Shown here in pieces: positions 7,560-16,832 of a stretch of DNA of 36,975 nt; the stretch's first letter is position 1, and every line of letters starts with the position of its first letter. Under the pieces are notes generated by a model. The model did not search any database and had not been told where the DNA came from. It worked only from the letters and a program-made list of their open reading frames with translations. The position numbers were made by a program, and so were the translations under genes. Source of the DNA: Nocardia veterana NBRC 100344. GTDB taxonomy: Bacteria; Actinomycetota; Actinomycetes; Mycobacteriales; Mycobacteriaceae. The stretch is taken from the NCBI RefSeq assembly GCF_000308855.1, contig NZ_BAGM01000080.1:1-36975 (forward strand). Reading direction: 5' to 3'.

Positions 7560-8354
7560 ATGACGAGCGACCGGACGATCGGAGAACTGCTGCGCGAATG
7601 GCGGCACCGCAGTCGCTTGAGTCAGCTGGACCTGGCGATTCAGGCGGAGGTGTCGCCGCGCCACATCAGCTTCGTCGAGACGGGTCGCACGATTCCCAGC
7701 AGCGCGATGGTCCTTCATCTTGCCGAGCAGCTCGGTGTGCCGTTGCGGGAACGCAATCGGCTGCTCGTCGCCGCCGGGCATGCGCCGGTGTTCCGCGACC
7801 ATCCCTTGCCCGATCCTGATCTGGCCCGCGTGCGCGAAACGGTCCAGCAAGTATTGCTGGGGCACGAACCGTATCCGGCGCTCGCGGTGGATCGTCGATG
7901 GAATCTGTTGGCGGCCAACAGCGCCGTCGACGTATTCCTGCAAGGAGCCGATCCGGCGCTGCTGACGCCGCCGATCAACATGATGCGCGTGGGGCTGCAT
8001 CCGGACGGGCTGGCGCCGAGACTCCGCAACCTGGAACATGTGCGCGGGTACCTGCTCCCCCGGCTCGCCCGTCAGGCTGCGCGCACGGGCGATCCGCACC
8101 TGCACGCGTGGTACGAGGAACTGGCGGAATTCGGTCCCACACTTGAGCCTTCACCTCCCGACCCCACCGACATCGCGCTGCCCATCCGGATCGCGCATCG
8201 CGGGACCGAACTGTGCTTGGTCAACACGGTGACCACGTTCGGCGCGGCCTTCGACATCACGCTGGACGAGATCGCCATCGAAGCCTATTTCCCCGCCGAT
8301 CTCGCGACCCGCCGATTCTTCCGGACGAACGGAACGTGCGCCGATTCGCCGTAG
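7560..8354 (+). CDS. XRE-type HTH regulator with MmyB-like ligand-binding domain
   Basis: A 264-residue regulator from the ATG at 7560; an in-frame GTG at 7539 would add 7 residues. Residues about 5-65 form a Cro/C1-type HTH (LLREWRHRSRLSQLDLAIQAEVSPRHISFVETGRTIPS). The remainder is the MmyB/MLTR-type PAS-like domain, with its signature YPALAVDRRWNLLAANSA and DPTDIALPIRIAHRG blocks. That domain binds fatty acids in the characterised family member MltR; the ligand here is unknown. It is divergent from the SnoaL-like gene, which it probably regulates through the palindrome at 7508-7524. Confidence 0.9.
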   Translation: MTSDRTIGELLREWRHRSRLSQLDLAIQAEVSPRHISFVETGRTIPSSAMVLHLAEQLGVPLRERNRLLVAAGHAPVFRDHPLPDPDLARVRETVQQVLLGHEPYPALAVDRRWNLLAANSAVDVFLQGADPALLTPPINMMRVGLHPDGLAPRLRNLEHVRGYLLPRLARQAARTGDPHLHAWYEELAEFGPTLEPSPPDPTDIALPIRIAHRGTELCLVNTVTTFGAAFDITLDEIAIEAYFPADLATRRFFRTNGTCADSP

Positions 8355-8428
8355 CCGATTCCCGTCCGAGGCTCGGGCCCGCCCGCCGAGGCGGCAGGGG
8401 CCCTCGCAGTCCCCTTCAGCCACTGATG

Positions 8429-8464
8429 ACTGCCCGGGCCGCTGTCGACAGCGGCCCGGGCAGT
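8429..8464. terminator. Bidirectional terminator, perfect 36-bp palindrome
   Basis: The two arms, centred between 8446 and 8447, are fully complementary over 18 bp with no unpaired loop. It lies between the stop of the HTH gene (8354) and the stop of fumarase (8469), so it can end both convergent transcripts. There is no T-tract, as is common for actinobacterial hairpins. A degenerate copy sits at 6593-6628. Confidence 0.75.
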
Positions 8465-8468
8465 TACT

Positions 8469-10145
<1,677 letters not shown>

Positions 10146-10283
10146 GAATCGCACTCCTTGTGTGTCTGCGGGTGCACTCGGCCGCACGGGTCCCTCGCGA
10201 TCGGCCGAAACAACGATCCGACTCTAATCAGAGCACCGCACGCCTCCGAGGCCAGGCCAGCCTAATCTTCATTGCCGATCGCA

Positions 10284-10296
10284 AAGGTTGCACCTT
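10284..10296. promoter_or_regulatory. Possible operator AAGGTTGCACCTT upstream of marR
   Basis: A 5-3-5 inverted repeat in an A/T-richer patch of the 296-bp gap between fumarase and the MarR gene. MarR proteins usually bind short inverted repeats in their own promoter. The repeat is short, and neither -35 nor -10 elements are clear, so this is a weak call. Confidence 0.25.
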
Positions 10297-10441
10297 CAAT
10301 ATGGTGGGTGTAGGTGTCGATCCCATATGGCGACTACGGGTATCGGCAGGGGCGATCCGCTGTCGCCGGCAGGCGCGACATCGACTGTCTCCGACAGCGG
10401 GAAGGCAATAGCATGACCACGCACAGACCTGGAGAGGAATC

Positions 10442-11014
10442 GTGACCGAACCCCGTTGGCTCGACGATCTCGAAACGCGTGCCTGGCTGGGCTTCGTATT
10501 CACCCGTGATCTCATCGCGGCCGCCGTCGGCCGCGACTCGCTACGGACCTCCAATCTCACCTACGTCGAATACACCGTGCTCGCCCGGCTCGCCGACGCC
10601 CCCGATCACCGGCGCAGTTTCGCCGAATTGGCCGCGGTGCTGGAGTGGTCGCAGAGCCGCCTCTCCCATCAGATCACCCGGATGGAGAAGCGCGGCCTGG
10701 TCGCGCGCGAGGCGATCCCCGACGACGCCCGGCGCACCGCGGCGGTGCTGACCGCCAAGGGCGCCGAGGTGCTGGCCACCGCCGCCCCCGCCCACGTCGA
10801 CAGCGTCCGGCGGCACATGATCGACGTACTCGACCGCGACCAGCTCGCCGCCCTGGCCGACATCTACGACACCCTGCTCACCCACCACCGCGCACCAGGA
10901 TCCCGGGGCGAGGGATGTATCGATCACCGCGGCCCCGGCGGGCCGGTTCGGACCGAACCGATCCGCACCCCGGTCGACGACGTGGCCGAACACACACCCC
11001 GGTCGCGTGTTTGA
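10442..11014 (+). CDS. MarR-family transcriptional regulator
   Basis: A 190-residue protein starting at a GTG preceded by GGAGAGG. The winged HTH is clear: LTYVEYTVLARLADAPDHRRSFAELAAVLEWSQSRLSHQITRMEKRGLVAREAIPDDARRTAAVLTAKGAEVL holds helices 2-4 and the D-x-R wing motif typical of MarR proteins. The final 40 or so residues (after HHRAPGSRGEG) are Pro/Gly/Arg-rich, not part of the fold, and probably disordered. It is divergent from fumarase and just upstream of the stressosome operon, but the SigF-like promoter at 11009 suggests that operon is transcribed separately. Effector and targets are unknown. Confidence 0.9.
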   Translation: MTEPRWLDDLETRAWLGFVFTRDLIAAAVGRDSLRTSNLTYVEYTVLARLADAPDHRRSFAELAAVLEWSQSRLSHQITRMEKRGLVAREAIPDDARRTAAVLTAKGAEVLATAAPAHVDSVRRHMIDVLDRDQLAALADIYDTLLTHHRAPGSRGEGCIDHRGPGGPVRTEPIRTPVDDVAEHTPRSRV

Positions 11015-11033
11015 TTTGTTCACCAGCGGGTAC
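11009..11033 (+). promoter_or_regulatory. SigF/SigB-type promoter of the rsbRSTX operon
   Basis: GTTT at 11009-11012 is followed by 15 bp and then GGGTAC at 11028-11033. This is the spacing and sequence of mycobacterial SigF promoters (GTTT, 15-17 bp, GGGTAT). It overlaps the last bases of the MarR gene and lies about 100 bp ahead of rsbR. It suggests positive feedback from the sigma factor encoded at 16833. Confidence 0.6.
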
Positions 11034-11134
11034 CGGGTAAGACTAGGCTCGACTGCGGCGCCACGACGGCGGCCGCGACCGAGCCACCACCGACCAGTAA
11101 CCGACCTACCCTTACGAGAGGGGCAGGAGTTTCC

Positions 11135-12028
11135 ATGTCCGACGTGTCCATCGGCCTCTCGCCGGATTCTCTGCCGACAGGCCCGGTCGACAACCTGCTG
11201 CCGCAACTGGTCGAACACCTGCGTCAGAACCGCACCGAACTGCGCGAGGAATGGGCCCGCCGCATCACCGACGCCCAGTTGCTCACCGCGATGACGCCGG
11301 AGGAGGTCTTCTCCGAGGCCACCTCGATCTACGACAACTACGTCGAGGTGCTCGAGACCGGTAGCGTCGAGGCATTGCAGGCCTATGCCCGCGATCTGTC
11401 CGAACGCATCATCCCGCGGGGCGTCGAGACCGACGAGGTCGTCGGGATCGTGCTGCTGCTGCGAGATGTGCTGGCCCGCAGCCTGTTCGAGAAGTACCAA
11501 TCGGACTTCGAACTGCTCAAGAACGTGCTCGACGCCTACGAGCCCGCCGCCAACCGGATCGCCAACACCGTGGCCATCTCCTTCGTGCAGGAGCGCGAAC
11601 GCGTCATCCGCCAGCAGCAGGAGGCGATTCGCGAGCTGTCGACCCCGGTGCTGCAGGTGCGTGAGCAGCTGCTGATCCTGCCGATCATCGGTGTGCTGGA
11701 TTCCCAGCGCGCACGGCAGTTGACCGAACAGCTGCTGCGGGCCATCCGGGCCAACCGCGCCAAGGTCGTCGTCATCGACATCACCGGTGTGCCGATGATC
11801 GACTCCACGGTGGCCAACCACCTGGTGCAGACCGTCGACGCGTCCGGCCTGATGGGCGCCAACGTGATCATCACCGGTCTGTCCTCGGAGATCGCGCTGA
11901 CCCTGGTCACCATCGGCCTCGATCTGACGAAGATGAACGCCGTCGGTGACCTGCAGGGCGGAATCGAAGAGGCGGAGCGACTTCTCGGCTATGAGATCTC
12001 GCGACTGACCGAACGCGACGGACGTTAG
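11135..12028 (+). CDS. rsbR: RsbR-like stressosome scaffold protein
   Basis: A 297-residue protein with AGGAG 6 nt before its ATG. Residues about 20-155 form an all-helical RsbRD-type N-terminal sensor domain with no heme motif or PAS signature. A helical linker (RERVIRQQQEAIRELSTPVLQV) leads to a C-terminal STAS domain (about 168-285). The STAS domain has the RsbR landmarks VVIDITGVPMIDSTVANHLVQT and SSEIALTLVTIGLDL; S224/T225 and T256 align with the positions phosphorylated by RsbT in Bacillus RsbR proteins. It would build the stressosome core with RsbS and tune RsbT release. It is the first gene of a tight rsbR-rsbS-rsbT-rsbX series. Confidence 0.93.
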   Translation: MSDVSIGLSPDSLPTGPVDNLLPQLVEHLRQNRTELREEWARRITDAQLLTAMTPEEVFSEATSIYDNYVEVLETGSVEALQAYARDLSERIIPRGVETDEVVGIVLLLRDVLARSLFEKYQSDFELLKNVLDAYEPAANRIANTVAISFVQERERVIRQQQEAIRELSTPVLQVREQLLILPIIGVLDSQRARQLTEQLLRAIRANRAKVVVIDITGVPMIDSTVANHLVQTVDASGLMGANVIITGLSSEIALTLVTIGLDLTKMNAVGDLQGGIEEAERLLGYEISRLTERDGR

Positions 12029-12043
12029 TCGAGGCGCGCGCCC

Positions 12044-12418
12044 ATGCCGGTACCCATTCTGAAACAGGGCACCTACCTCATCGCGTCCGTCCAGTCGGCG
12101 CTCACCGACGCCGATACCGAACGCCTGCAGGACGACTTGATGACCTACGTCAGCAAGTATCGTGCCCAGGGCATCATCGTCGACGTCACCGCGATCGATG
12201 TGATGGACTCCTTCGCCGCGCGGTCGCTGCGTACCATCGCCCATATGACCAAGCTGCGCGGCGCGGAGACGGTCATCGTCGGCCTGCAGCCCGAAGTCGC
12301 GTTCGCGATGGTGCAGCTCGGTCTGACGTTCGAGGACATGCATACCGCTCTGGACCTCGAGGAAGGGCTGGCCTGGCTCAACAGACAGCTGCCCAACGGC
12401 CGGCGAGACGGTCGGTGA
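12044..12418 (+). CDS. rsbS: RsbS stressosome STAS protein
   Basis: A 124-residue single STAS domain starting 15 nt after rsbR. It contains the RsbS core VPILKQGTYLIASVQSALTD and DVTAIDVMDSFAARSLRTIAHMTKLRGAETVIVGLQPEVAFAMVQLGL. Ser56, in the D-S-F-A motif, corresponds to the serine phosphorylated by RsbT in Bacillus (Ser59). With RsbR it forms the stressosome core and sequesters RsbT until phosphorylated. Its stop overlaps the GTG of rsbT (GTGA at 12415-12418), implying coupled translation. Confidence 0.94.
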   Translation: MPVPILKQGTYLIASVQSALTDADTERLQDDLMTYVSKYRAQGIIVDVTAIDVMDSFAARSLRTIAHMTKLRGAETVIVGLQPEVAFAMVQLGLTFEDMHTALDLEEGLAWLNRQLPNGRRDGR

Positions 12419-12834
12419 TCGTGGCCTCCGACAACGTGGTGATCGCGGTGAAGGTGTCCGGCGACATCGTGACCGCGCGTCAGGCAGGGCGGGAACTCGC
12501 GGCCGAGCTGGGTTTCACGTTGACCGACATCACCATGATCTCCACCGCGATCTCGGAGGTCGCCCGCAATATCACCAGTTACGCGGGCACCGGCGAGATC
12601 CGGGTGACGGTACAGGAACGGGAGGGCCGCCGGGCCCTGGTCGTCCAGGCCCAGGACCAGGGGCCGGGAATTCTGGACATCCCGCGGGCGCTCGAGGACG
12701 GCTATTCCACCGGCCGCGGGCTCGGGCTGGGACTGCCGGGAGCTCGCCGGCTGATGGACCGATTGATCGTGGAATCGGCGCCCGGACAGGGAACGCTGGT
12801 GGAGATGTGGAAGTGGGTACCCGCCGGTGCATGA
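12415..12834 (+). CDS. rsbT: RsbT serine/threonine kinase
   Basis: A 139-residue GHKL-type (HATPase) kinase. The N box is ISEVARNITSYAG with Asn52; the G1 box is D81QGPGI; the G2 segment is STGRGLGLGLPGARRLMD near 98-114. These and the short length fit RsbT, which phosphorylates RsbS and RsbR, then leaves the stressosome and activates an RsbU-type phosphatase through that enzyme's N-terminal domain. The start overlaps the rsbS stop; a GTG at 12421 is an alternative. The gene overlaps rsbX by 8 bp. Confidence 0.94.
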   Translation: MIVASDNVVIAVKVSGDIVTARQAGRELAAELGFTLTDITMISTAISEVARNITSYAGTGEIRVTVQEREGRRALVVQAQDQGPGILDIPRALEDGYSTGRGLGLGLPGARRLMDRLIVESAPGQGTLVEMWKWVPAGA

Positions 12835-13459
12835 GGACGGATCGGTCGGCACCGTGGAATGGGCGGTCGCGGGGCGGGCGCTTCCGGGCCAGCGGGTCTC
12901 CGGCGATCGGTCGGTGGTACTCGACGCCGGCGACGGGTCGGTGTTGTTCGCGGTGCTCGACGGCCTCGGTCACGGGTCCGCTGCCGCCGACGCCGCCGAT
13001 CGCGCGGCCCAGGTGCTCGCCGACAATCGGGCCGAACCCCTGGATGTGCTGATGGTGCTGTGCCATCGCGCGATGGCCGACACCCGCGGCGCCGCGGTCT
13101 CGCTGGTGCTGTTCTCCGGCGACGACCAGTTGCAGTGGCTGGGGGTCGGCAATGTCGAATCCCGGCTGGTCGCCATCGGCCCCGGCAAACCCGCGGTGCG
13201 CGCGACCGCATTGCTCACCGGTGGCATCGTCGGCTATCGGCTGCCGCCGAATCTGCAGACCCAGACCGTCGCGATCCGACCCGGCGACGTGCTGCTGATG
13301 TCGACCGACGGCATCGCCAGCGATTTCGTCGACACGCTGGATCTGGCCAAGCCCGCGGGCGAGATCGCCGACGACATCCTGCGCCGCTACGTCAAGGACA
13401 CCGACGACGCCCTGGTGCTCGCCGCCCGCCATCGCGGCCCCTCGGCGGGTGCCTCGTGA
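12827..13459 (+). CDS. rsbX: RsbX-like PP2C phosphatase
   Basis: A 210-residue stand-alone SpoIIE/PP2C-type phosphatase domain. Metal-binding aspartates are visible in VLDGLGHG (Asp45), STDGIASDF (Asp161) and the C-terminal DTDDALVLAAR (Asp193/194). In Bacillus, RsbX dephosphorylates RsbS and RsbR and so resets the stressosome. Gene order and overlap with rsbT support the same role here. It starts at a GTG inside the end of rsbT. Confidence 0.9.
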   Translation: MHEDGSVGTVEWAVAGRALPGQRVSGDRSVVLDAGDGSVLFAVLDGLGHGSAAADAADRAAQVLADNRAEPLDVLMVLCHRAMADTRGAAVSLVLFSGDDQLQWLGVGNVESRLVAIGPGKPAVRATALLTGGIVGYRLPPNLQTQTVAIRPGDVLLMSTDGIASDFVDTLDLAKPAGEIADDILRRYVKDTDDALVLAARHRGPSAGAS

Positions 13460-13529
13460 CCGCCGGTCCCCGGACTCGCGCATACCGCACGCGGACAGAT
13501 CCGGACCGAGCGATCCGGGAGCGGGTCCG

Positions 13530-15842
13530 ATGAGTGCGGTACTGGCCGCATTTCGCGAGGCCTATGCGAACGCGCTTCGGTTGCATATGGATTCGCCGAC
13601 GCAGAACACGCTCGCGGAGGGGTACGAACTGGGGCGCCGGGCCCTGGTCGAGGGCGTCAGCATCCTGGATCTGACCGAACACCACTTCCGGCTGCTCGAC
13701 GAAGAGGGGCTCGTCGCGAGTTCCGCACCGGCGCAACCGAATCCCGACGCCGGGCCGCGCGCACAGGCGGCACTGGAATTCCTGCTGCAGACCCTGGCCG
13801 CGCTCGACGTGGCCACGCGCGGCTTTCTCGACAGCACCCGCAGCTACGAACTGCAGCGGTTGCGTGCCGAGGACCTCGAGGGCCGCGACGCCTTCCGCAC
13901 CGCGCTCGTCGAATCGCTGCAGGACGGATTCTTCGTCGCCGCCGCCGACGGCACCATCACCGAGGTGAACTCCGGCTTCGGCGCGCTGACCGGCTACGGC
14001 CCCGAAACCGCGCCCTATCCCCTGCCACATCCCTGGACCGACGACGCCGAGGCCCGGTATCCCGCCCTGGGCACCGTGGCGGCCCGCTTCGTGATGCCGG
14101 CCCGCCACCGCGACGGCCGCCGGGTGTGGCTGGCCGTCAGCACGTCCTCACTGCGCAATCCCGAGGACGACGAACGGATCTTCGTCGGCACCATTCGCGA
14201 TGTCACCGCCGAACACGATGCACAGGCACGCGATCAGGCGGTCTCCCGGCTCGCCACCGCCGTCGGCGCCGCCACCAGCGTGGCGGAGGTGCTCGCGGTG
14301 GGGCTAGAGGAGCTGCGCCGGGCCATCGGCGCCGAAACGGCCGTGGTGTCGGTGTGGGCGAATCGCCAGACCGCGCCGGAGATGTACGTGTCGGGTCCGG
14401 TGGCCGGGACCGAAACCGATTCGGCTCCTGCGTCTTCCGGCTCGCCGGCGGGTGACTCCGGCGGTGCGGCGGTATCGCGCCAGGTGCTCGACGCACGGGC
14501 CCGGGCACTGCTCGACCGCACCCGGATGCGACCGCATCGGGCCATGTTCGCCATCCCCGAGGGCGCGGCGCGCTCCGAGGGCATCGTGGCGCCGCTGGGC
14601 GAGACCGGTGACGCCGCGCTGTGGGTGCGCTTCGCGGCGCCGCGCGCAATCAGCCCGGGCGACTGGTCGCTGTTCTCGCTGCTGGTCGGACATCTCAGTC
14701 TCGCGGTCCAGCGGGCCCGCAACTTCGATCAGGCGCGGTCGACCTCATTGACGCTGCAGCGTGCGATGCTGGGTCCCATCGAGCTGCCGCCCGGTTTCGC
14801 GGTGCACTACGAACCCGCGTTACCACCGCTGGAGATCGGCGGCGACTGGTACGACGTGGTCAAGCTGCGCGACGGCACGCTCGGCGTGGTCGTCGGCGAC
14901 TGCGTGGGGCGTGGTCTGTCCGCCGCGGTGGTGATGGGCCAATTACGCACGGCCGCACAGGCTCTGCTGCTGCGGGGTGCGGGGCCGGCCCAGCTGCTGG
15001 CCGAACTGGACGCGGTGGCCGCGCGCATTCCCGGCGCCATGTGCACGACCGTGTGCGCGGCGATCCTGGATCCGGTGCGGGGGCTGGTCCGCTATTCGAG
15101 TGCCGGCCATATGCCGCCGGTGCTGGCCGCACCGGATCGGACCGGACGATTGCTCGAGGGTGGTCGGGCGGTGCCGCTCGCGACCTTCGACATTCCGCAG
15201 CGACCCGAGGCCACCACCGCGATCGAACCCGGGTCGACGCTGGTGCTGTTCACCGACGGCCTGGTCGAACAGCGCGGTATCGACATCGATATTCGCTTCG
15301 ACCAGCTGGCGGATGAATTGTCCGGTGCCGCAACACATCTACCGCGGGAGGTGGCCGACGCCGTGCTGTCGCGGCTGCGCCCGGACGCGGGCTACGACGA
15401 CGACATCGCGATGGTGGTCTACCGGCAGCCGCCGCGGCCGCTGCGGCTCGACGTTCCGGCCGAACCGCGGCGGCTGGCCGAACTGCGCCGTGCGCTGACC
15501 GGGTGGCTGGCGGCGGCAGCGGTCGGACACGATCTGGCCGCCGATCTGGTGGCCGCCGCCAACGAGGCCTGCACCAACAGCATCGAACACGCGTACCCGC
15601 ACGATCGGGCCGGCCATGTGGAACTGACGGCCGAATGCGTCGGCGGGACAGTGTGTATCGAGGTCGTCGACTCCGGAACCTGGCGCCCGCTACCGGAGGA
15701 CCCCGGCAACCGCGGCCGCGGACTGGCGATGATGCGGGCGCTCACCGACGAGATGGCGATCGATCACACCGGCGGCGGCACCCGGGTGCGGCTCACGGCC
15801 GAGCTGCCCTCGGTCACCTTCTCGGCTGCCAGCCGCGTCTGA
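13530..15842 (+). CDS. RsbU-like PAS-GAF-PP2C phosphatase fused to an RsbW-like kinase domain
   Basis: About 770 residues from the ATG at 13530; a frame extension to 13449 would overlap rsbX and is Arg/Pro-rich, so it is rejected. Order of domains: a helical RsbU_N-like segment at about 5-65, the module that binds RsbT in Bacillus; a PAS domain at about 122-230; a GAF-like region at about 240-395; a SpoIIE/PP2C domain at about 420-632 (GGDWYD 437-442, GDCVGRG 456-462, TDG 575-577, DDD 623-625); and a C-terminal GHKL ATPase at about 640-760 with N box E679ACTNSIEHA and G1 block DSGTWRP. It could both dephosphorylate and phosphorylate an anti-anti-sigma factor. It follows rsbX after 70 bp and faces the DUF3618 gene. 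Confidence 0.92.
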   Translation: MSAVLAAFREAYANALRLHMDSPTQNTLAEGYELGRRALVEGVSILDLTEHHFRLLDEEGLVASSAPAQPNPDAGPRAQAALEFLLQTLAALDVATRGFLDSTRSYELQRLRAEDLEGRDAFRTALVESLQDGFFVAAADGTITEVNSGFGALTGYGPETAPYPLPHPWTDDAEARYPALGTVAARFVMPARHRDGRRVWLAVSTSSLRNPEDDERIFVGTIRDVTAEHDAQARDQAVSRLATAVGAATSVAEVLAVGLEELRRAIGAETAVVSVWANRQTAPEMYVSGPVAGTETDSAPASSGSPAGDSGGAAVSRQVLDARARALLDRTRMRPHRAMFAIPEGAARSEGIVAPLGETGDAALWVRFAAPRAISPGDWSLFSLLVGHLSLAVQRARNFDQARSTSLTLQRAMLGPIELPPGFAVHYEPALPPLEIGGDWYDVVKLRDGTLGVVVGDCVGRGLSAAVVMGQLRTAAQALLLRGAGPAQLLAELDAVAARIPGAMCTTVCAAILDPVRGLVRYSSAGHMPPVLAAPDRTGRLLEGGRAVPLATFDIPQRPEATTAIEPGSTLVLFTDGLVEQRGIDIDIRFDQLADELSGAATHLPREVADAVLSRLRPDAGYDDDIAMVVYRQPPRPLRLDVPAEPRRLAELRRALTGWLAAAAVGHDLAADLVAAANEACTNSIEHAYPHDRAGHVELTAECVGGTVCIEVVDSGTWRPLPEDPGNRGRGLAMMRALTDEMAIDHTGGGTRVRLTAELPSVTFSAASRV

Positions 15843-15878
15843 CCGCAGCGCGGCCCGGGCTCGCAGTGCGAGCACAAG

Positions 15879-16141
15879 TCACGCCGAGCGCGCTCGGCGC
15901 ACCACCCAGACGATCGTGAGGAGCGTCGCCGCGCCGATGGCCAGGGTATCGCATTCTCCTGCGCCCGGGCACCGGCCCGCTGCGCGTTGTCCTGAGCGGA
16001 GTGGGCCGCGCGGTGCATGCGGTCGCGCGTCCGGGTGGCGACGTCGAGTCGCTCGCTCAGCGCCTCGACCGATCGGCCCAGTTCGGCCCGCGTCCGGTCC
16101 CGGTCGCGGCGCAACTGCTCCACCTCGGCCGGGCCGCTCAC
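15879..16141 (-). pseudogene. DUF3618 protein gene with an apparent -1 frameshift
   Basis: From a GTG at 16139-16141 that overlaps the stop of the holin-X gene, the frame encodes a DUF3618-like segment: EVEQLRRDRDRTRAELGRSVEALSERLDV, then a coiled-coil linker. Near 15948-15952 the reading switches. The expected transmembrane end (TLAIGAATLLTIVWVVRRARSA, then TGA at 15879-15881) is present only in the next frame. One missing base, for example a G in GCG(G)ATACC, explains it. The unshifted frame runs into nonsense antisense to the phosphatase gene. DUF3618 proteins are small membrane-anchored helical proteins of unknown function, usually next to holin-X genes. It may be a sequencing error or a true lesion. 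Confidence 0.75.
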
Positions 16142-16581
16142 CGCCGGCCCCGTTCCTTGATCATCGTCAGGTCCTGCCGGACATCGGCCACCGCATGCTC
16201 CGGCACCGGCGGCGTGCCCTTGCGGATATTCGCACGTCCGGCCAGACCGAACAGCCCGGCCAGTGCGCACAGCGCCCCGGCGACGATCAGCGCGGCACCC
16301 CACGCGGGCACCACCAGGGCCAGCGCCAGGATGGCCGCCGCCACGAAGGCGCCGAGAGCCGCGAGGGCGAGAACGGCCGCCGCGCCACCCAGCCCGGCGC
16401 CGGCGCCCAGCCGCTTGGCCTTGCCCTGCGCCTCCGCGGCCGCCAGCCTCATCTCCTCGCGCACCAGCCGGCTCAGTTGCTCACTCGCGGTGCCGACCAA
16501 TTCGGCGACCGTGGCGGATTCCTGAGGTCGCGCGGCGCCGGATCGGGCGGTGCCGGGTCGGGCAGTGTCGATATGTGACAT
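16138..16581 (-). CDS. Holin-X-like (phage_holin_3_6) membrane protein
   Basis: A 147-residue protein starting at the ATG at 16581, 9 nt after GGAGGAG; a longer frame to 16926 lacks support. A helical amphipathic segment (ATVAELVGTASEQLSRLVREEMRLAAAEAQGKAKRLG) is followed by two transmembrane helices (GGAAAVLALAALGAFVAAAILALALVVPAWGAALIVAGALCALAGLFGL). This is the layout of the actinobacterial putative holin superfamily (PF07332), which despite its name is chromosomal and of unknown function. It overlaps DUF3618 and is probably driven by the SigF-like promoter at 16665-16689. Confidence 0.85.
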   Translation of the reverse strand: MSHIDTARPGTARSGAARPQESATVAELVGTASEQLSRLVREEMRLAAAEAQGKAKRLGAGAGLGGAAAVLALAALGAFVAAAILALALVVPAWGAALIVAGALCALAGLFGLAGRANIRKGTPPVPEHAVADVRQDLTMIKERGRR

Positions 16582-16664
16582 CTCGAACCACTCCTCCGGG
16601 TCGGTGATCGGGTGCGGAGGGCCGCTCACGGCGCGGCCTGCCGCACACTCCGGTTGTCTCCGCG

Positions 16665-16689
16665 ATACCCACCGACGCATCCGCAACAC
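16665..16689 (-). promoter_or_regulatory. SigF-like promoter of the holin-X/DUF3618 operon
   Basis: Read on the minus strand: GTGT (16686-16689), 15 bp, GGGTAT (16665-16670). The -10 element is a perfect match to the SigF consensus and the -35 differs in one base. It lies 84 bp upstream of the holin-X start and faces away from the sigma gene promoter at 16735. Confidence 0.5.
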
Positions 16690-16734
16690 GCGCTCGGCCG
16701 CCGGCGTCGCCCGCCCCGCCGGCCCGAGGCTCTT

Positions 16735-16759
16735 GTTTGAGTCCCCGCGACACGGATAC
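16735..16759 (+). promoter_or_regulatory. SigF-like autoregulatory promoter of the sigma factor gene
   Basis: GTTT (16735-16738), 15 bp, GGATAC (16754-16759), with the same spacing as the rsbR promoter at 11009. The -10 has two differences from GGGTAT. It lies about 75 bp upstream of the preferred ATG at 16833. The sigma factor probably activates its own gene. Confidence 0.5.
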
Positions 16760-16832
16760 CACTGCCGCAACAGTCGACGACAGTTCGACAACACGACTTC
16801 ACCAGCACGACGTGAACGGAGTTTGCGAGAAT

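Noticed and set aside
6942..8428. A full mobile element with recombinase between the fumarase copies
   Set aside because: Only the SnoaL-like and HTH genes are present; no integrase, transposase or terminal inverted repeats were found.
13449..13529. A longer N-terminus for the phosphatase/kinase fusion
   Set aside because: It would overlap rsbX and adds Arg/Pro-rich sequence; the ATG at 13530 with a nearby GGGAG starts exactly at the RsbU_N-like domain.
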